Shown here in pieces: positions 5,303 to 12,748 of a DNA stretch of 13,283 nt. Position 1 is the stretch's first letter; each line of letters opens with the position of its first letter. A program made the position numbers and the translations under genes. The notes under the pieces were generated by a model, which was not told the DNA's origin, did no database searches, and saw only the letters and a list, made by a program, of their open reading frames with translations. The DNA is taken from assembly GCA_004556875.1 (NCBI GenBank), contig SFFP01000031.1, positions 1 to 13,283 of the forward strand, written 5' to 3'. This DNA comes from Ruminococcus flavefaciens (GTDB taxonomy: Bacteria; Bacillota_A; Clostridia; Oscillospirales; Ruminococcaceae).

Positions 5303-7858
5303 ATGGCAAAAAAGATAAAGTTAAGCGACGCTGCAAAGGACTTAAATGTTCCTGCACAGGAATTGATCGACTTTTTCACAGAAAAGGGCGACAATAAGAA
5401 GAAAACGGGTTCTTCACTCACTGAGGAGGAAATGAATTCCGTTCTTGAGCATTACACTAAGGATCGCTATTCAGTAAGCTCTCTGAACGATTATTTCAAC
5501 TCTAAGAATGATCCCCGTCCTGCTAAGGAAGAAACTGCTGTAAAGGAAGAGAAAGAGGTTTCGGCTGCTAAGAAGCCTGCTGAGAAAAAGGCTGCGGAAG
5601 AGCCTAAGAAGGACGAAAAGAAGGTAGCTGCTGCGGCTGCACCTGCACCTGTAAAGAAGGCTGAAAAGCCTGTTGAGCCTAAGAAAGAGGAGAAGCCTCA
5701 GACTGCTGCACCTGCAAAGGCTGAGGAAAAGCCTGCTGAAAAGACAGAAGCTCCAAAACCTGCCGCTCACAGCCACGACAAGAAAAAGGACAAGAAGAAG
5801 GAGCAGGCTAAGGCTCAGGACAGAGGCGAGAGAACAAAGTTCAACGCTTCATTCAGCTCTGAAACGGCACAGACTTCTACACAGAGAAGAACTGTTGATA
5901 CAAGAGGAAGCTACGTTGACCTCGATAAGTATAACGAGAGATACGACCAGATGGCTACTTCAAACAAGCATAAGAACGACAACTATTCTTCAAAGAAGCA
6001 GAAGATAAACCAGAAGTCAGCTCAGAGAAACCGTCAGCAGTTCTCAAAGAAGGAGAGCGAGGCTGAAAAGCTCAAGAGACTTGAGCTTGAAAGAGCAAGA
6101 AAACAGCAGCTCAAGGTGCTTATCCCTGACAATATCACTGTCGGTGAGCTTGCTACACGTCTTAAAGCTACAGCTACAGACGTTATCAAAAAGCTCATGG
6201 GACTCGGTGTTATGGCTTCTATAAATCAGGAGATAGACTTTGATACAGCTGCTCTCGTTGCTGATGAGATGGGCGCAAAGGTAGAAAAGGAAGTTATCGT
6301 TACTATTGAGGAGCGTCTTATCGATGATACTGATGATGACGATACAAACCTCGAGCCGCGCTGCCCTGTTGTAGTTGTTATGGGTCACGTTGACCACGGT
6401 AAGACTTCTATCCTTGACCGTATCAGAAATGCTCACGTTGCCGCAGGCGAAGCAGGCGGTATCACACAGCATATCGGTGCTTATCAGGTAAATGTAAACG
6501 GACAGGACATCACTTTCCTTGATACTCCGGGACATGAGGCTTTCACATCAATGCGTGCAAGAGGTGCTAATATCACAGATATTGCTATCCTCGTTGTTGC
6601 TGCTGATGACGGTATCATGCCTCAGACTGTTGAGTCTATCAACCATGCAAAGGCTGCAGGCGTTTCCATTATCGTTGCTATCAACAAGATGGATAAGGAA
6701 GGCGCAAACCCTGACCGTATAAAGGAAGAGCTTACAAAGTATGACCTCGTTTGCGAAGACTGGGGCGGTGACGTTATCTGTGTACCTGTTTCTGCTAAGA
6801 CAGGCGAGGGTATAGATGAGCTTCTCGAAAATGTTCTTCTCGTTGCTGAGGTAAAGGAACTCAAGGCTAACCCTGACAGACTTGCAAAGGGTACTGTTAT
6901 CGAGGCGCGTCTTGATAAGGGCAGAGGTCCTATCGCTACACTTCTTGTACAGAACGGTACACTCAAGCAGGGCGATGTACTTATCGCAGGTACAGCTGTA
7001 GGACGTGTACGTGTAATGACAAACGACAAGGGCAGAACAGTCAAGGAAGCAGGTCCTTCTGTACCTGTTGAGATAACAGGTCTTGCAGAGGTTCCGAGCG
7101 CAGGTGATATCTTCAACGCTGTTGAGGACGAAAGACTTGCAAGAGAGCTTGTTGAGCAGAGAAAACACGAGCAGAAGCAGGAGCAGTTCAACGCTTACCG
7201 CAAGGTAACTCTCGATAACCTGTTCAGCCAGATAGCTGAGGGTGAGATAAAGGAACTTCCTATCGTTGTAAAGGCTGATGTTCAGGGTTCTGTAGAGGCT
7301 GTAAAACAGTCACTCGAAAAGCTTTCCAACAATGAGGTAAGGGTAAGAGTTATCCACGGTGCTGTTGGTGCTGTAAAGGAGAGCGATGTAATGCTCGCAA
7401 GCGCATCTAACGCTATCATCGTAGGATTTAACGTAAGACCTGACCCTGTTGCTGCTGAAAATGCAGAGCGCGACGGCGTTGATATCAGACTCTATCGTAT
7501 CATCTATGATGCTATCGAAGAGATATCCACAGCTATGAAGGGTATGCTTGCTCCTAAGTTCCGCGATGTTGAGCAGGGACGCGTTGAGGTAAGACAGGTC
7601 TATAAGATATCCAACGTTGGTATGGTAGCAGGAAGCTACGTACTCAGCGGTAAGGTCACAAGAGGAAGTCAGGTGCGTGTAGTACGTGACGGTATCATCA
7701 TTGCAGATGATAAGATATCAGGTCTCAAGCGCTTCAAGGACGACGCAAAGGAAGTTGCTGAGGGCTATGAGTGCGGTATCAGTCTTGAAAAGTTCAGCGA
7801 TGTCAAGGAAGGCGATATCTTCGAGACTTATATCGTAGAGGAATACCGTGAAGATTAA
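5303..7858 (+). CDS. infB: Translation initiation factor IF-2
   Basis: 851 residues from the ATG at 5303, chosen because TTGGAGG (5285-5291) is its ribosome binding site; an upstream in-frame TTG at 5285 is part of that site. IF-2 is the GTPase that places fMet-tRNA on the 30S subunit and promotes 50S joining. Order: IF2_N domain (1-~55, KLSDAAKDLNVPAQELIDFF); a long Lys/Ala/Glu/Pro linker (~72-175); a Ser/Asn/Gln/Lys-rich region (~180-265); a second IF2_N domain (~270-325); the G domain with GHVDHGKT (361-368), GGITQHIGAY (385-394), DTPGH (407-411), NKMD (461-464) and SAKTGEG (497-503); then domains II, III and the fMet-tRNA-binding C-terminal barrel. All GTPase motifs are intact. Length is normal for a Firmicute with an extended N-terminus. 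The codon use looks like that of a highly expressed gene. Confidence 0.97.
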   Translation: MAKKIKLSDAAKDLNVPAQELIDFFTEKGDNKKKTGSSLTEEEMNSVLEHYTKDRYSVSSLNDYFNSKNDPRPAKEETAVKEEKEVSAAKKPAEKKAAEEPKKDEKKVAAAAAPAPVKKAEKPVEPKKEEKPQTAAPAKAEEKPAEKTEAPKPAAHSHDKKKDKKKEQAKAQDRGERTKFNASFSSETAQTSTQRRTVDTRGSYVDLDKYNERYDQMATSNKHKNDNYSSKKQKINQKSAQRNRQQFSKKESEAEKLKRLELERARKQQLKVLIPDNITVGELATRLKATATDVIKKLMGLGVMASINQEIDFDTAALVADEMGAKVEKEVIVTIEERLIDDTDDDDTNLEPRCPVVVVMGHVDHGKTSILDRIRNAHVAAGEAGGITQHIGAYQVNVNGQDITFLDTPGHEAFTSMRARGANITDIAILVVAADDGIMPQTVESINHAKAAGVSIIVAINKMDKEGANPDRIKEELTKYDLVCEDWGGDVICVPVSAKTGEGIDELLENVLLVAEVKELKANPDRLAKGTVIEARLDKGRGPIATLLVQNGTLKQGDVLIAGTAVGRVRVMTNDKGRTVKEAGPSVPVEITGLAEVPSAGDIFNAVEDERLARELVEQRKHEQKQEQFNAYRKVTLDNLFSQIAEGEIKELPIVVKADVQGSVEAVKQSLEKLSNNEVRVRVIHGAVGAVKESDVMLASASNAIIVGFNVRPDPVAAENAERDGVDIRLYRIIYDAIEEISTAMKGMLAPKFRDVEQGRVEVRQVYKISNVGMVAGSYVLSGKVTRGSQVRVVRDGIIIADDKISGLKRFKDDAKEVAEGYECGISLEKFSDVKEGDIFETYIVEEYRED

Positions 7859-7899
7859 TTATTAAGAAATGTTCATCAATGATAAAGGGGGAATTTCTT

Positions 7900-8445
7900 A
7901 TGGATAACAGCAGAATGAGTACGGCGGATATGCTGCAGTACTGCAATGAGGCGCTGGCTTGGGACGACTTCGGTCCTATCGACATATTCTTTTTTGAATC
8001 GGTAAAGAAGATACTTCTCGGTCAGTGCAGTGCATTTGAAGAACCTGAGGATTATACCGAGGACCTTATGGGTATCGAGCGTCCTGTCCGCGACGTTGAG
8101 CTTGAACCTGAGTACGGCAACTATGCCGATATCTACTACAGTGAAGACGGCGACGAGGATATCCCCGATTACAGCCGCAGTGCAGAGGACGAAGCTTTCT
8201 CTGCGGATATATTCGGTGACGGATTCTTTTCCGAGCCTGAGCAGTCAGCTGAGGGTGCTGCGGCTGCTGAGGCAGAGCCTGAAATGGCTGAAGAGGAAAA
8301 AGCAGGGGAAAAGAAGGCTGAAAAAAAGTCTGCGAAAAAACAGACAAAAAAGCCTGCTAAGAAGGCTGCAAAAAAGTCCGCAAAATCTGCCGAATCCGAT
8401 AAGCATGAAGAGAAAAACGCAGGCGGTTATACCGTCAGCTTGTGA
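7900..8445 (+). CDS. Uncharacterised protein with acidic middle and Lys/Ala-rich tail, between infB and rbfA
   Basis: 181 residues from the ATG at 7900, chosen over 7879 because AAAGGGGGAA (7884-7893) precedes it. I do not recognise the family. Residues 1-45 look folded and partly helical, with hydrophobic and aromatic residues (MLQYCNEALAWDDFGPIDIF, 11-30). Residues ~46-133 are strongly acidic with many Asp, Glu and Tyr. Residues ~134-164 are Lys/Ala repeats (KKSAKKQTKKPAKKAAKKSA, 142-161) like the tail of histone H1. The end is GGYTVSL. No signal peptide or membrane segment is visible. It starts 41 bases after infB and ends 17 before rbfA, in the place where Bacillus has ylxP, to which it shows no resemblance. 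Its position suggests co-expression with translation factors, and the tail suggests binding to RNA, DNA or ribosomes. Both are inferences. Confidence 0.85.
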   Translation: MDNSRMSTADMLQYCNEALAWDDFGPIDIFFFESVKKILLGQCSAFEEPEDYTEDLMGIERPVRDVELEPEYGNYADIYYSEDGDEDIPDYSRSAEDEAFSADIFGDGFFSEPEQSAEGAAAAEAEPEMAEEEKAGEKKAEKKSAKKQTKKPAKKAAKKSAKSAESDKHEEKNAGGYTVSL

Positions 8446-8462
8446 CACAGGAAAGGATTATC

Positions 8463-8801
8463 ATGCCTAATTTCAAGAACAGCCGTATGGCTGAAGATAT
8501 AAAAAGGGAAATGACTGCTATTCTCAGAGAGCTTAAAGACCCGAGAATAGACAAGATGCTCACTATTGTAAGAGCGGACCTTTCAGGCGATATGTCAAGC
8601 TGCAAGATATATGTTTCCAGCTTTGATGGCATTGAAAGGGCAAAAGAGTCCGTTGAAGGACTTAAAAGTGCAGCAGGATTTATCAAGAGAGAGCTTTTCC
8701 ACAGACTTAAAATGAGAAAAGCTCCTGAGCTTACGTTCATTGCTGACAATTCAATTGAGAGAAGCGCGGAGATAAGCAAAAAGCTCCATGACCTGCTGTA
8801 A
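8463..8801 (+). CDS. rbfA: 30S ribosome-binding factor RbfA
   Basis: 112 residues from the ATG at 8463, with GAAAGGA (8451-8457) upstream; a GTG at 8442 is in frame but would overlap the previous gene. RbfA is a KH-like cold-shock protein that binds the 30S subunit and helps mature the 16S rRNA 5' end. Visible features: N-terminal RMAEDIKREMTAILRELKDP, the following DPRIDKMLTIVRADLS, the strand KIYVS, and the C-terminal IKRELFHRLKMRKAPELTF. Length is typical (110-130). Its stop codon overlaps the AAGGAGG ribosome binding site of the next gene, so the two are closely linked. Confidence 0.93.
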   Translation: MPNFKNSRMAEDIKREMTAILRELKDPRIDKMLTIVRADLSGDMSSCKIYVSSFDGIERAKESVEGLKSAAGFIKRELFHRLKMRKAPELTFIADNSIERSAEISKKLHDLL

Positions 8802-8813
8802 GGAGGATCACTT

Positions 8814-9770
8814 ATGTTCATCGGTTTCAGTGAGGCTGAGCTCTTTCTCAGAAACTGCGAGGACGCAGTTATCATAACTCACCGTAATCCCGACGGTGAC
8901 TGCATCGGTGCAGGCTTTGGTCTGAAGGATATCCTTGCACAGCTTGGTATCCGCAGCAGAGTCGTGTGCCATGACGGTTTCCCTTCGCCGCGCTATGATT
9001 TTCTCACAAGCGAGGGCGCAGGAGAAGAGTTTGAGCCTAAGACCATTATCGCGGTGGATATAGCCGACGAAAACCTTATGGGCGACTATAAGGACATCTA
9101 CGGCGGAAAGGTGCAGCTCTGCATCGACCACCACATCTCAAATAAAAACTATGCGGAGAAAACTCTGCTCCGCAGTGACGCTACTGCTGCCTGCGAGATA
9201 ATATACGACCTTGCACAGTATATGGGCGTAAAGATAACAAAGCACTGCGCAATGTGCCTTTATACGGGCATTGCTACCGATTCGGGCTGTTTCAAATACG
9301 GTTGTACTACTCCCCGTGCACATGAGATAGCAGCTGAGATGATGCGCAGCTATGATATCAATTTTGCAAGAATAAACCGCTATATGTTCGATGTCAAGAC
9401 TATGGGCAGACTGAAGCTTGAGGCTAAGGTCAATGAGCTTATGGAGTATTGTCTCGGCGGAAGACTGGCTATCGCTGCTGTTACGCAGGATATGATGAAG
9501 TCTATGGGCGTTTCTATGGAAGAGCTTGAAGGCTTTGCTCCGCTGACGATACAGCTTGAAGAGACAGAGGTGGGTATCCTTATGCGTGAGCGTGAGGACG
9601 GCGTTTACAAATGCTCGTTCCGCTCGGCAAATGACGTTAACGTATCGGCTATATGCCAGATGGTAGGCGGCGGCGGTCACGCTAAGGCTGCAGGCTGTAC
9701 TATCAATGGTCCTTTGGAAGAGGCTAAGAAATACCTCATCGGCGCTGTAGAAAGGGCGCTTGGTGAATGA
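8814..9770 (+). CDS. nrnA: DHH/DHHA1 phosphoesterase, NrnA-like oligoribonuclease / pAp phosphatase
   Basis: 318 residues, the usual NrnA length. Family members degrade 2-5 nucleotide RNAs and/or dephosphorylate 3'-phosphoadenosine 5'-phosphate in the cytoplasm, using two manganese ions. Metal-binding motifs are present in order: HRNPDGDCIGA (23-33), AVDIAD with Asp82, CIDHH (103-107), and TGIATDSG with Asp156. The DHHA1 substrate-binding domain carries GGGGHAKAAG (285-294). AAGGAGG (8800-8806) supports the ATG at 8814. The last four bases overlap truB (ATGA). The rbfA-nrnA-truB order is common in Firmicutes. The preferred substrate (nanoRNA, pAp or cyclic dinucleotide products) cannot be decided from sequence alone. 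Confidence 0.92.
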   Translation: MFIGFSEAELFLRNCEDAVIITHRNPDGDCIGAGFGLKDILAQLGIRSRVVCHDGFPSPRYDFLTSEGAGEEFEPKTIIAVDIADENLMGDYKDIYGGKVQLCIDHHISNKNYAEKTLLRSDATAACEIIYDLAQYMGVKITKHCAMCLYTGIATDSGCFKYGCTTPRAHEIAAEMMRSYDINFARINRYMFDVKTMGRLKLEAKVNELMEYCLGGRLAIAAVTQDMMKSMGVSMEELEGFAPLTIQLEETEVGILMREREDGVYKCSFRSANDVNVSAICQMVGGGGHAKAAGCTINGPLEEAKKYLIGAVERALGE

Positions 9771-10660
9771 ACGGTATTCTCTGCGTAAATAAACCACAGG
9801 ACTTTACTTCGTTTGACGTTGTCGCAAAATTGCGCGGCATACTTCAGATGAAACGCCTCGGACACGGCGGAACTCTCGACCCTATGGCTACGGGGGTACT
9901 GCCTGTTTTCGTGGGAAATGCTACCAAAGCCTGCGATATCATGCCCGATAACAACAAGAGCTATCGTGCAGGCTTCCGCTTTGGTGCGGTGTCGGATACG
10001 CAGGATATATGGGGCGAAGTCACTGAAAGATCGGATATGTCGGTGGAAAGAGAAGCTATAGAAGCCGTTATCCCTGAGTTTACAGGTAAGATAATGCAGC
10101 TTCCGCCTATGTATTCGGCTGTACAGGTGGGCGGCAAACGCCTTTATGACCTTGCACGGCAGGGGATAGAAGTCGAGCGTCAGGCTCGTGAAATTGAAGT
10201 AACAGCACTTGTTCTGGAGGAGTATGACAGCAATACCCGTGAGGGCGTACTGTCAATAGCCTGCGGCAAGGGCACTTATATAAGAACTATTATCAGCGAT
10301 ATCGGTGAAAGACTTGGCTGCGGAGGGATAATGACCTCTCTTGTAAGGACTTCCTCGGGCGGCTTTGGTCTTGACGACTGTTTTACACTGGAAGAGATAC
10401 AGAAAGCAAAGGACGAGGACAGGCTCGAAGAGCTTATCCTGCCTATCGAAAGAGTATTTGAAAAGCTACCTAAGCTCCGTCTGGGCGAGGCTCAGACAAG
10501 AATGTACAGAAACGGCGTAAAGCTGGACCTTTCCAAGCTCCGCGGAATACGCGAGGGTGAGGAATGTTACGGTGTATACGGCTTTGACGGCGGCTTTATC
10601 GGTACAGCTTTTGCGGACCTTGATGGCGGTATCCTTCGTGTGGGAAAGAATTTAGGGTGA
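9767..10660 (+). CDS. truB: tRNA pseudouridine(55) synthase TruB
   Basis: 297 residues, the normal length. TruB isomerises U55 in the T-loop of elongator tRNAs and also helps tRNA fold. Key features: NKPQDFTSFDVV (8-19), the catalytic motif GHGGTLDPMATGVLP (32-46) with Asp38, LPPMYSAVQVGGKRLYDLAR (111-130), and CGKGTYIRTI (165-174). The C-terminal region (from about 230) fits the small PUA-like domain of bacterial TruB. The start overlaps nrnA by four bases (ATGA), indicating translational coupling; no strong ribosome binding site of its own is needed. The ribF ATG follows the stop by 4 bases. Confidence 0.95.
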   Translation: MNGILCVNKPQDFTSFDVVAKLRGILQMKRLGHGGTLDPMATGVLPVFVGNATKACDIMPDNNKSYRAGFRFGAVSDTQDIWGEVTERSDMSVEREAIEAVIPEFTGKIMQLPPMYSAVQVGGKRLYDLARQGIEVERQAREIEVTALVLEEYDSNTREGVLSIACGKGTYIRTIISDIGERLGCGGIMTSLVRTSSGGFGLDDCFTLEEIQKAKDEDRLEELILPIERVFEKLPKLRLGEAQTRMYRNGVKLDLSKLRGIREGEECYGVYGFDGGFIGTAFADLDGGILRVGKNLG

Positions 10661-10664
10661 CAGT

Positions 10665-11546
10665 ATGGAAAGTAAAAAAACATCTGTCGCTCTGGGACTT
10701 TTTGACGGAGTGCATCTTGGACACAGGGCTGTACTTTCGTCTGCCTGCAAGCAGAAGCAGAACGGTCTTGTTCCTTCGGCTTATACGTTCATACCTGAGA
10801 CAGCCTGCTATAAAAACAGCGATGTTTCGGGATATATCTACGGCGCTGATACAAAACTGAGACTTCTCGCTGAATGCGGCATCGAGCACACCGAGTTTTC
10901 GCCTTTTGACAAGGTCAGAGGACTTTCGGGCGAGGAATTTGCCGAAAAGGTTCTCCGTGACGGAATGAATGCAGGCTATGTGTGCTGCGGAAGCGATTTC
11001 CGCTTTGGCAATGCGGCATCGTGCGGCGTTGAAGAGCTAAAAAAATACGGCAAAAAGTACGGATTTGCGGTACAGGTGGTAGAGGACGTTACTCTTGGCG
11101 GCGACATCATATCATCAAGCAGTATACGCCGCCTGCTGAGAGATGGCGATGTTGCAAAAGCAAATATTCTCCTCGGAAATGCCTATACTATTTCAGGAGT
11201 TGTCGCTGACGGCAATCATATCGGCAGAACTATCGACTTTCCGACTATAAATCAGGCTTTCGGCTCAGGACAGCTCGTTCCTGCTTACGGAGTCTATTCG
11301 GGAAGCACCTGCATTGACGGAAAGGTTTACCGAACTGTTACGAATATCGGCGTAAAGCCGACCATTGAGGGCGAACGTGCTCCCCTTGCAGAGACACATA
11401 TCCTCGGATTTTCGGGCGACCTTTACGGAAAAGATATGCAGGTAATGCTGTCGGGATTTATCCGTCCTGAGAGAAAATTCGGCTCTCTTGATGAGCTGAA
11501 ATCGCAAATAAAGGCAGATATACAGTCTGCTCTCAATATATTGTGA
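10665..11546 (+). CDS. ribF: Bifunctional riboflavin kinase / FAD synthetase RibF
   Basis: 293 residues, slightly short for the family (about 305-320). RibF phosphorylates riboflavin to FMN and adenylates FMN to FAD. The N-terminal nucleotidyltransferase keeps LGLFDGVHLGH (10-20), CGSDFRFG (108-115) and ISSSSIRRLL (149-158). However, the usual T-F-x-P-H-P segment reads TFIPET (41-46), losing the His-Pro. The C-terminal kinase keeps PTIN (193-196) in DFPTINQ, where GFPTAN is typical, then PAYGVY (206-211), GVKPT (229-233) and ETHILGFSGDLYGK (243-256) with the likely catalytic Glu243. AGGGTGA overlapping the truB stop is the ribosome binding site. No FMN riboswitch precedes it, consistent with constitutive expression from the operon. 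It is the last gene before a 119-base gap. Confidence 0.92.
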   Translation: MESKKTSVALGLFDGVHLGHRAVLSSACKQKQNGLVPSAYTFIPETACYKNSDVSGYIYGADTKLRLLAECGIEHTEFSPFDKVRGLSGEEFAEKVLRDGMNAGYVCCGSDFRFGNAASCGVEELKKYGKKYGFAVQVVEDVTLGGDIISSSSIRRLLRDGDVAKANILLGNAYTISGVVADGNHIGRTIDFPTINQAFGSGQLVPAYGVYSGSTCIDGKVYRTVTNIGVKPTIEGERAPLAETHILGFSGDLYGKDMQVMLSGFIRPERKFGSLDELKSQIKADIQSALNIL

Positions 11547-11565
11547 AATATTCGCACTGCTTTCA

Positions 11566-11581
11566 CTTTGTTATCACAAAG
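11566..11581 (+). other. Short inverted repeat after ribF
   Basis: CTTTGT (11566-11571), TATC, ACAAAG (11576-11581): a perfect 6-bp inverted repeat 20 bases after the ribF stop. No T-run follows, so it is a poor terminator. It might be an operator: a weak promoter candidate, TTCACT (11562-11567) with TATTAC (11585-11590) and 17-base spacing, overlaps it. Transcription may simply continue from ribF into the ABC genes. Confidence 0.35.
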
Positions 11582-11605
11582 AAGTATTACCATAGATATT
11601 GCTGT

Positions 11606-11627
11606 AAAAAATGCGGCATAGTGCCGC
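11606..11627 (-). terminator. Minus-strand intrinsic terminator in the ribF-ABC gap
   Basis: GCGGCA (11613-11618), TAG, TGCCGC (11622-11627) form a perfect stem. On the minus strand it is followed by ATTTTTT (complement of 11606-11612), the form of an intrinsic terminator. On the plus strand only GCAACC follows, so it would not terminate the ribF operon. No minus-strand gene is visible that needs it, so it may block antisense transcription. Alternatively it is just a leader hairpin of the ABC operon. Confidence 0.5.
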
Positions 11628-11665
11628 GCAACCTCTGATTACTATAATAAGGAGGGTAAAACCCA

Positions 11666-12748
11666 ATGATAGAGGTCAGAAACCTTACTAAGAAGTACGG
11701 TGACAAGCTCGCCGTAAACAATATCAGTTTCAAGGTCGAAAAAGGCGAGATACTCGGTTTCCTCGGACCTAACGGTGCAGGAAAGTCTACGACCATGAAT
11801 ATGCTGACAGGATATATATCCTCAACCTCGGGAGAGGTTCTCATCGATGGTACGGATATTCTTGAAGAACCTAAGAAGGCTAAGGCTAACATAGGATATC
11901 TTCCCGAAATACCGCCGATATATGTGGATATGACTGTTGATGCGTATCTCAACTTTATGTTTGACCTGAAAAAATGCAAGCTTCCGAGAAAGGCTCATCT
12001 CAAGGAAGTATGCGGTCTCTGTAAGATACAGGACGTAAGAAACAGAATTATCAAGAACCTTTCAAAAGGTTATCGTCAGAGAGTAGGTCTTGCTCAGGCA
12101 CTTATCAATAATCCGCCTGTGCTCATACTTGATGAGCCTACTGTTGGACTTGACCCTAATCAGATAATCGAGATAAGGTCTCTTATCAAAAAGCTGGGCA
12201 AGAGACATACTGTTATCCTTTCATCACATATTCTCCCTGAGATACAGGCTGTGTGCGACAGGATAATCATTATCAACAAGGGACAGGTAGCCGCTGACGG
12301 CACTGCTGACGAGATAGCTAAGAATATCACTAACGAGCATAAGATGACTCTTCGTATCGAAGGTCCTACACATACTGCTGATGACAAGCGCGAGATAACC
12401 GACGCTATCAAGACAATAAGCGGCGTTAAGTATGTACGCGCTGATATGGAGCGCGAAAGAGGCGTTTACGATTATGACATCGAAACAGACGGCAAGACTG
12501 ATATCCGCCGTGACCTCAACAAGCTCTGCGCTGAAAAAGGCTGGAATATCCTTATGCTCCAGCTTTCAGACCTCACCCTTGAGGATATCTTCCTCAAGAT
12601 AACTATGGACGAGGGACTGAGCAAACAACAGAGCAATGAAAGCCAGTCCAAACCAAAGGTTGAGATAAAGGTCGCTCCAAGCGGCAAACTCAGAGCTGTT
12701 CAGGAAACTGATGATGACAGCGAAGAAAACAACGGAGGTGAGGAATAA
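11666..12748 (+). CDS. ABC transporter ATP-binding protein (ABC-2 / GldA-like exporter)
   Basis: 360 residues. The nucleotide-binding domain (1-~220) has Walker A GPNGAGKST (34-42), signature NLSKGYRQRVGLAQAL (131-146), Walker B VLILDEP (152-158), D-loop GLDP and switch His188 in SSHIL. It resembles the ATPases of ABC-2 exporters such as GldA and NatA. A second domain (~225-312) of the DUF4162-like type ends in SDLTLEDIFLKIT. An extra charged tail (~318-360) is probably disordered. AAGGAGGG (11649-11656) precedes the ATG. Its stop overlaps the next gene as TAATG, so the two are translationally coupled. It energises the membrane partner; the substrate is unknown. There is no sign that it belongs functionally with the ribosome operon upstream. 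Confidence 0.92.
   Translation: MIEVRNLTKKYGDKLAVNNISFKVEKGEILGFLGPNGAGKSTTMNMLTGYISSTSGEVLIDGTDILEEPKKAKANIGYLPEIPPIYVDMTVDAYLNFMFDLKKCKLPRKAHLKEVCGLCKIQDVRNRIIKNLSKGYRQRVGLAQALINNPPVLILDEPTVGLDPNQIIEIRSLIKKLGKRHTVILSSHILPEIQAVCDRIIIINKGQVAADGTADEIAKNITNEHKMTLRIEGPTHTADDKREITDAIKTISGVKYVRADMERERGVYDYDIETDGKTDIRRDLNKLCAEKGWNILMLQLSDLTLEDIFLKITMDEGLSKQQSNESQSKPKVEIKVAPSGKLRAVQETDDDSEENNGGEE

Noticed and set aside
5424..5434. Internal IF-2 start (short isoform) at Met44 with AGGAGG just upstream
   Set aside because: Only 2 bases separate the AGGAGG from the ATG, and the AGGAGG is explained by GAG/GAA codons of an acidic stretch.
6622..7191. Long minus-strand open frame (189 codons) opposite infB
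   Set aside because: It mirrors the strongly biased codons of infB, lacks a ribosome binding site and encodes a Ser/Thr-rich sequence without recognisable motifs.
11643..11648. TATAAT immediately before the ABC ATPase ribosome binding site
   Set aside because: No -35 element lies at 16-18 bases, and a start here would leave almost no room for the ribosome binding site.
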